DNA of 64,000 nt from Tanypteryx hageni (lineage: Eukaryota; Arthropoda; Insecta; Odonata; Petaluridae), in assembly GCA_028673005.1 (NCBI GenBank), contig CM054117.1, positions 35,108,061-35,172,060 of the forward strand. The letters are read 5' to 3'. The notes beneath the pieces were generated by a model. It had not been told where the DNA came from. It saw nothing but the letters and a program-made list of their open reading frames with translations, and searched no databases. The translations under genes and the position numbers were made by a program. Below are positions 58,289 to 64,000 of this stretch, one piece after another (the stretch's first letter is position 1; each line of letters starts with the position of its first letter).

Positions 58289-60129
58289 ACCTAGGGATTT
58301 AACCAAATATCATGATATTTCGTATTCGTATTAGATATTACCCGGAATAGAAGGCTTACGGAAATGAAACATAGCGTAGCAATGGAGATTAGTTTATTGT
58401 CTATGTTCATAAAGTGTCGACACGCAAAATGATCGAATGAGTTGCGATTAAAATTCGTCAAGCTATGGAGCTTAATGTCACAAGCAATTATATACAAGTT
58501 ATATTTGTCAAAAAATAAGTATATAGAGTCCAGTGAGATTATAATACATATATCGAGTTTTCATCCCAGTTACCGCCAATCTCTCCCCATTCCAGCAACC
58601 GCAGTATGGTTGCTACGTGTCAATCGCGAGAAAATATTTCCATCGCTCTTAGCAGCGACATTATTGTTTGAAATAGAAGCGAACAGATATGAGAGAGTTC
58701 TTTCATCCTATGGTGCGCCGATTTGTTACACAAAGAAGTCTGTGTGGGAATTTTATGTTTATCGCTTCTGAATTTATGCTTTAACTTGATTTCTTATCTT
58801 AAATTTGATCGGAACGGATGTATGTTAAATAGTGGTTCTACATGTTGTGCAATATCTTTCATTCCATTGCACCATAGCAGAAACCAATCACTAGAGTGAA
58901 AAGTTCCTTTATCCTCGTCCTCTGTATCTTACAACGCTTCAACAATTATAAACTTAGTTATGACTGGTTGAATCCGTAAAGTGATAATATATAATATAAT
59001 TTTTTCAAATTACAAAACTTGTGATTTTTAGAAGGAAATTTTTCGGAATGTATTTTATACAGAGTTTAAATTAGTATAAAAATAAAAGTAATTGTGATAA
59101 TTAATTTTAAAATAAAAACGGACCCGTTTTTGTTAAATTTTCCCCAAAATACCTGTAAAAAATCTAAGGAATCGGAAGACTCGAAACGGAAGAAGTAAAC
59201 TTTGGAATGAATATATGTTGAAATATTACGCCCTGAGGCATTTTCATCTTGGTATCGTCCTTTTCCCCAATAAGTAACCCAATTTACTGCATTCAAATGC
59301 AAATTAAATTACATTTTAAAAAGGGAAAATTTTTCTCTAATAACTCTTGCCTGTGATTGGGGTAACATTTTTCGAAACATGGAATTTATTTCATAAACTT
59401 TATTCAGATACACAACTACAAAAAATATTGTATAAAAAGTAACAAAGATTATCGTATATTGACAAATATCATAAATGTATAATCCCAATATACATTTCTA
59501 CACATTCTAAGTATCATAACTATCTACCTGAGCGTTAATATTTTGCATCGATGAATAAAATAATTCTCTCTTTTGAAATTATTCTAAATAAGACAAAAAA
59601 ATGAGCAAATACCGTGACTTACTACTTAGAACGGGGAATAAAAATTACCGTTTAGTAATAGAAAAATACCCATGTTGTTAAATAATCAAACACTTAACCC
59701 AAAATAAAACTTTTAATCGCCCGAATTCACAACTAACTTTTTTAAATGCGATTTTTCTGTAGTTCGTCAACTCTGGCACAAAGAAATACTGGTTGAGAAT
59801 AATTCAAAGCAACATATTAATACAACTAATATAAAACTTCATTCTCCCAGGAGCCATTACGTAAATTTTCACATGGTGAATATTTCTGTAATTTATTTAA
59901 GGGTTGTTGGATTGTACTTTTATTTTGTCCACCGCGCACTGCACAACAGAACTGCAGAACAATAGCCGTTGTCTTGCAGATTACATTAATATATAGGTGG
60001 GTTGTTCCTGCATAAAAATGTCGAAGCAGAGGTAGTTTACTGGTCTCACAATCAGAAGTTTGTTGTCAGTTATCTCCGCTACTGCGAAAAATGTATTCCG
60101 TATCTCAATGTGAGATAATCTAATCTGTT
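58289..60129. other. No recognisable gene
   Basis: AT-rich sequence with short open frames. It lies 3' of the orphan lipase exon at 60130 and may include its 3' UTR at the right end. Confidence 0.35.
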
Positions 60130-60190
60130 TCACAAAGGAATTGAATATGGAGAAGTTGAGCTTGTCCTCAGGTAATATTTTCCTCTTGCC
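60130..60190 (-). CDS. Terminal exon of a second lipase gene (partial gene)
   Basis: The acceptor is TTTCCTCTTCAG|G. A 61-nt exon in the same phase as lipase exon 7 encodes ARGKYYLRTSSTSPYSIPL and TGA. The lipase exon 7 reads [19 protein letters not shown], so length, phase and most residues agree. No other lipase exon was found from 60191 to 64000. The upstream exons are either beyond the right edge behind an intron longer than 3.8 kb, or absent if the exon is an orphan relic. Confidence 0.72.
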
Positions 60191-60300
60191 CTGAAGAGGA
60201 AACAAAAACACATACTTTAGTAAACACTCAAACACATACTGTAGTCAAGAACACAAGGATGTTTATTAAGGACTTTGATTACCATCACACCACAGATGGG

Positions 60301-60576
60301 CAGTGGCGTAACGAGGGGGGAGCAGAGGGGGGCAGTTGCCCCCGGGCGCAAGGCTGAAGGGGCGCAAACTTATGGACCAAAAATTAACGTTTCTGTTTAT
60401 AAATAATAATAATATAATATATGTCGAATTAAAATGCTAGTATAGTATTATTGGGTTTCCATCACATTCCCCACATTACATTTGTCCGGAAAATTGTACA
60501 GGGAGCAAAGGGGGGGGGGGGAGGGCTCATCTCCGTGACTTGCCCCCGGGCGAAGGAGAAACTAGCTACGCCACTG
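60301..60576. mobile_element. hAT-like element of the CAGTGGCGTA family
   Basis: The ends CAGTGGCGTAACGAGG and CTAGCTACGCCACTG are inverted. The flanks CAGATGGG and CAAATAGG agree at 6 of 8 positions. TTGCCCCCGGGCG-type blocks lie inside each end. 276 bp, no ORF. Confidence 0.7.
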
Positions 60577-60639
60577 CAAATAGGTTATTACTAATAGTCT
60601 TAAAATAAAGACAATAATCAGATTATAAGAACAGTAAAA

Positions 60640-61400
60640 TAAGCGGATGATCAAGTACTTCTAGCAAGAAAGGAATAGGAACTCCATAAAATGATAAATA
60701 GACTAGTAATAACATGTAGAATATACAGTATGGAAATAAATGCAGAAAAATCCAAGATCATTCAAATATCGGGAAAAGAAGAGAATCTGAACAAAAGTAT
60801 TGGAGGAAAGCCTTTAGAACAAGTTTCAGACTATAAACACCTTGGAAGCATCATAACAAGAGAAGCAAAATGTACGGATGAGATCAGAACTAGAATAGGA
60901 AAAGCAAAATCGGCTTTCAGAAGAAAGAAACACCCACTTACGGGGATTATAAGGGAAGATATCCGCAAGAAGTATGGAGTATAGCTTTGTACGGGGCAGA
61001 AACATGGACGTTAAGGAAAAATGACATCAAATACTTGGAAAGCTTTGAAGTGTGGACTTGGAGGAGAATGCTGAAAATAAAATGGACAGATAGGATGAAA
61101 AACGATGAAGTTCTAGGAAGAGTAGGAGAGAAGTGAATGATTATACAAACTATTAGAAAGAGGAAGGCAAACTGGGTTGGACATTACCTGAGGAGAGAGA
61201 GTAAGATTAAAGATGTGTTAGAAGGAAAACTAGATGGAAAAAGGAAAAGAGGTAGGAAAAGGTTTCAGCTGATAGACGATTTGAAAGGGAAAGAGAGTTA
61301 TCAAGGTATAAAGAGAACAGCGGAAAATTGGAGTATATGGAGAACCAGGTTTAACCATGAATAATCATGGACCTGTCTATGGACAGACTACCTATGATGA
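60640..61400 (+). pseudogene. 3' fragment of a non-LTR retrotransposon, inactivated
   Basis: It begins at an ADDQVLLA motif (RT catalytic pair) and continues through YSMEINAEKSKIIQISGKEE, DYKHLGSIIT, ALYGAETWTL, WVGHYLRRE and KLDGKRKRGRKR. Lesions are an in-frame TAG at about 60676, a frameshift near 60972 and TGA at 61134-61136. It ends in an ATGATGATG-type simple tail at about 61396. Everything upstream of the RT active site is missing (5' truncation). It differs clearly in sequence from the intact element at 5113. Confidence 0.88.
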
Positions 61401-61744
61401 TGATGAATCAGATCGCGGCAATGAATGTCGTTTTGCTTTTTAGGCGGGTTTTGCTTCCAACGTAAGCGTCCATTAGCATCGTTCTGTCTGTCCGCCCACC
61501 AGTACCCATGTTCATTTTTGGTTTTTACAAAACGGATTTTCGTGAAACTTGGTACTTAGGACTCATGACAAAAGACAATAAGAAAGTGGCATAAATGATT
61601 AACATAACCCAAACAGGGGTGCCACTTTACTGAAAACAAAAAAAACGAACTTTTTCTTGTATCTCGTAAAACATATTAGTCACGCGGAATAAGTCTTCAA
61701 ACGAAATTTGTAGAACTAGCTACAGAAATATTCCTTTCAAAGTA

Positions 61745-62568
61745 CAGGCAACTCTCGTTCAACGAACGACATGCGTTCCTGAAAAGCGTTCGTAAAACGG
61801 AAATTCGTCGAACGATTGTGATTTTTCCGTTGTCTTACCCGTTAAAACTCCAGGTGCGTTCTTGACAAAAGATTTTTTTTATTCTTGAATTTATAATTCT
61901 TAGCTATTAAAATGTATGTCAAAGCAAGTAAAATATTGGATCAACTATAAAACCGAAGCAACAACAATGGAACATAGAAGTATGCACAGTGCCATCTATT
62001 GTATGATACGAGAAAATTCAACTTTTGAATGAAATACAGAACCTCCAAACACTGTCAATAAAGAATTAAAAATTCCTCGTGATTTAAACATCTTCAGGAA
62101 AATAATTAACAAAAATTTTAACAGTACAAAGCAAGTACGATAAACGTGGCCACGGCAATGGCTTGAAAACAAATCCTCGTGATATAACAATTATGTATGA
62201 ACCGCGAGAAAACTAATGCGACCGAACGTAATCAATCCAAATCACAGATTAAAGTATAGAATGGCTGTGGGAAAGACTGCGTAGTGCACTTCCTCCTTAT
62301 CGGTACAGAAAAGGTCCTTCAAGTCTAAGTGGATATTTGTAAATATATTTTGAGTAACAAAGAGCACGTTCGGTGACGCCATATTTAAGTCTCTCAAGAA
62401 ATGCAGGCTATAGGAAAAATCCGTGATATAGTGGACACACGAAGAATTCATGGATAAAAAAGACGGTCTTTGTGACCCAAAGAGCTTTCGCAAACCTCCG
62501 AGTTTCTTCGATCTGTTATTTAGTTCGTTAAAGTGAACGACGAAATTTCGTTGAACGAGAGTTACCCG
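61745..62568. mobile_element. pogo/Tigger-like non-autonomous element
   Basis: The left end CAGGCAACTCTCGTTCAACG and the inverted right end TTCGTTGAACGAGAGTTACC are flanked by TA (61743-61744 and 62569-62570). Internal GTTCGT/ACGAAC motifs lie near both ends. Length 824 bp; the open frames inside show no transposase motif. Confidence 0.68.
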
Positions 62569-62570
62569 TA

Positions 62571-64000
62571 CATCTTATCGTAGGGGTAGCCGTTATCAAG
62601 AAAATCAAAAAGAACGTCGTAATTCGCTTTGGGCCTATAAAAATTTATGCATTGTTGGGTTGCTGTTAACGAAAACAATCTTCGTTGTAGTTAAAGTAAT
62701 CTGCTATAATTATGAAAATACTTTGTTTCCATACGGATGCATGCAGCAAGCGGAAGAAAATGGATTATCTACGACGAAGAAAATAACGTTAACGTAATTA
62801 TTACTACTATGTAACTAAAGCGAGTTATTTTTTCAAATAATTTTGTTTGACTAAATACAACTGATGAGAAAATAAATCGGTTAATAAAAGATTAATATTT
62901 CTCTAGTATCACTTATGAAACATCGTAGTAGTATTAATCCTGTACCTACATTATTTACTGTATGGTCCAAAGGAGAATAAACTTGAATTGATTTTTAAAT
63001 GCGTCGGCTGCTATGGTCATTTTGCCTGTCATCAAATGGACGCACGCGCAGAAGGGAGGAGGGCAACCCTTTGCCGGCATTAGCCTACTCTTTACAAAAA
63101 GCACCAAGGCGGCCATTTCATACATCGTTTTGCAGTGTTTATTCACACAAAAATTATCTAAATACGTTTATTAATGCGCCAACTTAGGGGCGGGGAGAAT
63201 TTTTAATAGACATATAACCGGATCGTGTTGCTATGGTATGCGTTCGTTCAAATTACATATATCGTTTAGTTTCAAATACCCCATCGCACGAAACGCGCCT
63301 ATTTGTGATACACTGCACACTTTCCTAACTTGTTTATTGTTATTTTGGTAAGTTGTTTTGATGTGCTGTTAAGGTTAACTCAGCGATCCTTAGAGCTGAT
63401 CGACAAAAGGTGGATAAGTTCGTGCGTGATGGGTTGCGATCAATTCCTTATCATGCCGCTTGCAATCTTCACGGACTCAAGAAAACACTATCGTCGAATC
63501 TCCTCTGAAAAAAAAAATGTTCGTGCAAAAACCACCATCACGTCATTTATCTCCGAATTTCCTTGATAAGCATATAATTTCTAGATTGTTTTCCGGCCGT
63601 TGATTATTTCGGCCATTGCAGTGACTGTCTCTCGATGCTGGTCGCGGGTTCGAATCCTGCCGATTGCATATTTGTTAGTGATCGTCTTTTTACTTACTTT
63701 ATAGGGGAAATAATTGTTTTCATGAAAAAAAATGATTTCGAGATATCAACGGAAATACACGTTTTGAGGTCCCCTGATCACGTTTTGACCATTTTATCGT
63801 TGGTGTCTGTATGTGATTGGAATTTTTTTGGGCACACTAACTCAAAAACTATTAATCAGATCCACGCGAAATTTATATTTGACATTTTTGTTAAAATAAC
63901 AAGAGTTGATTAGTTTTTAGTAAAACTCAGTCGACCGGAAGTGGGTGTTTACTCTGTCACATCAGTGTTTTTGAAATGTTTCCTTTAATATTTGATTAAC
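62571..64000. other. No recognised gene; one T-arm-like string
   Basis: At 63644-63660 the sequence GCGGGTTCGAATCCTGC forms a perfect tRNA T-arm shape (5-bp stem, 7-nt loop). The preceding 45 bases do not build a D arm or anticodon arm I can accept, so it is at most a tRNA-derived relic. The rest is without recognisable features; upstream exons of the second lipase were looked for and not found. Confidence 0.35.

Noticed and set aside
63644..63660. tRNA gene at the right end
   Set aside because: Only the T arm is convincing; D arm, anticodon arm and acceptor stem cannot be formed from the adjacent bases.
60191..64000. Search for exons 1-6 of the second lipase
   Set aside because: No GYSLG, LDPA, CSH or DWHK-like coding was seen on the minus strand in this stretch.

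Overview
The window looks like nuclear DNA of an arthropod, probably an insect. It is AT-rich and intron-containing, dense in degenerate transposons, and carries a spliced CLIP-domain serine protease homologue, a gene class known only from arthropods. No bacterial, organellar or viral gene organisation, CRISPR array or rRNA was seen.

Two host genes can be assembled exon by exon, both on the minus strand. (1) A secreted CLIP-domain serine protease homologue runs from ATG 14819 to stop 10056..10054 in five exons (365 aa). Its catalytic Ser is replaced by Glu and two Cys at positions usually disulphide-bonded are both missing. (2) A secreted neutral (pancreatic-type) lipase runs from ATG 27650 to stop 17209..17207 in seven exons (353 aa), with an intact Ser-Asp-His triad. 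All exon phases and GT/AG borders agree in both models. A 61-nt exon at 60130-60190 matches the last lipase exon in length, phase and sequence, so it is probably the last exon of a second lipase gene extending off the right edge.

Layout: 1-4980 has no recognised gene. 4985-8192 is a non-LTR retrotransposon with an uninterrupted 1022-codon endonuclease/reverse transcriptase ORF. 9011-9199 is a small hAT-like element. 10054-14819 is the protease homologue and 17207-27650 the lipase; most of their larger introns carry transposons. A Penelope-like element (18145-19572) sits at the lipase exon-6 splice acceptor, and its 14-bp target duplication copies the acceptor itself. 28361-29988 holds a tRNA-like foldback and two hAT-like elements. 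30050-37944 is an array of eleven monomers of one repeat family in both orientations; their termini (7-bp hairpin, exactly 8 nt, then CTAG) look like Helitron 3' ends. A twelfth copy is at 56003-56708. 38130-39020 is a degenerate ~150-bp tandem repeat. 40372-41675, 57366-57803, 60301-60576 and 61745-62568 are terminal-inverted-repeat elements. 43131-43235 folds on paper into a three-way junction and hairpins. 48980-50315 is a second Penelope-like element, frameshifted and with its 5' part inverted. 51706-52043 is a pogo/Tigger transposase remnant. 60640-61400 is a dead non-LTR 3' fragment.

The main points for follow-up are the Penelope insertion on a splice site, the Helitron-like array, two foldbacks with hammerhead-like centres, the Ser-to-Glu protease homologue, and the orphan lipase exon. 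All assignments come from reading the sequence; no database search or folding program was run.
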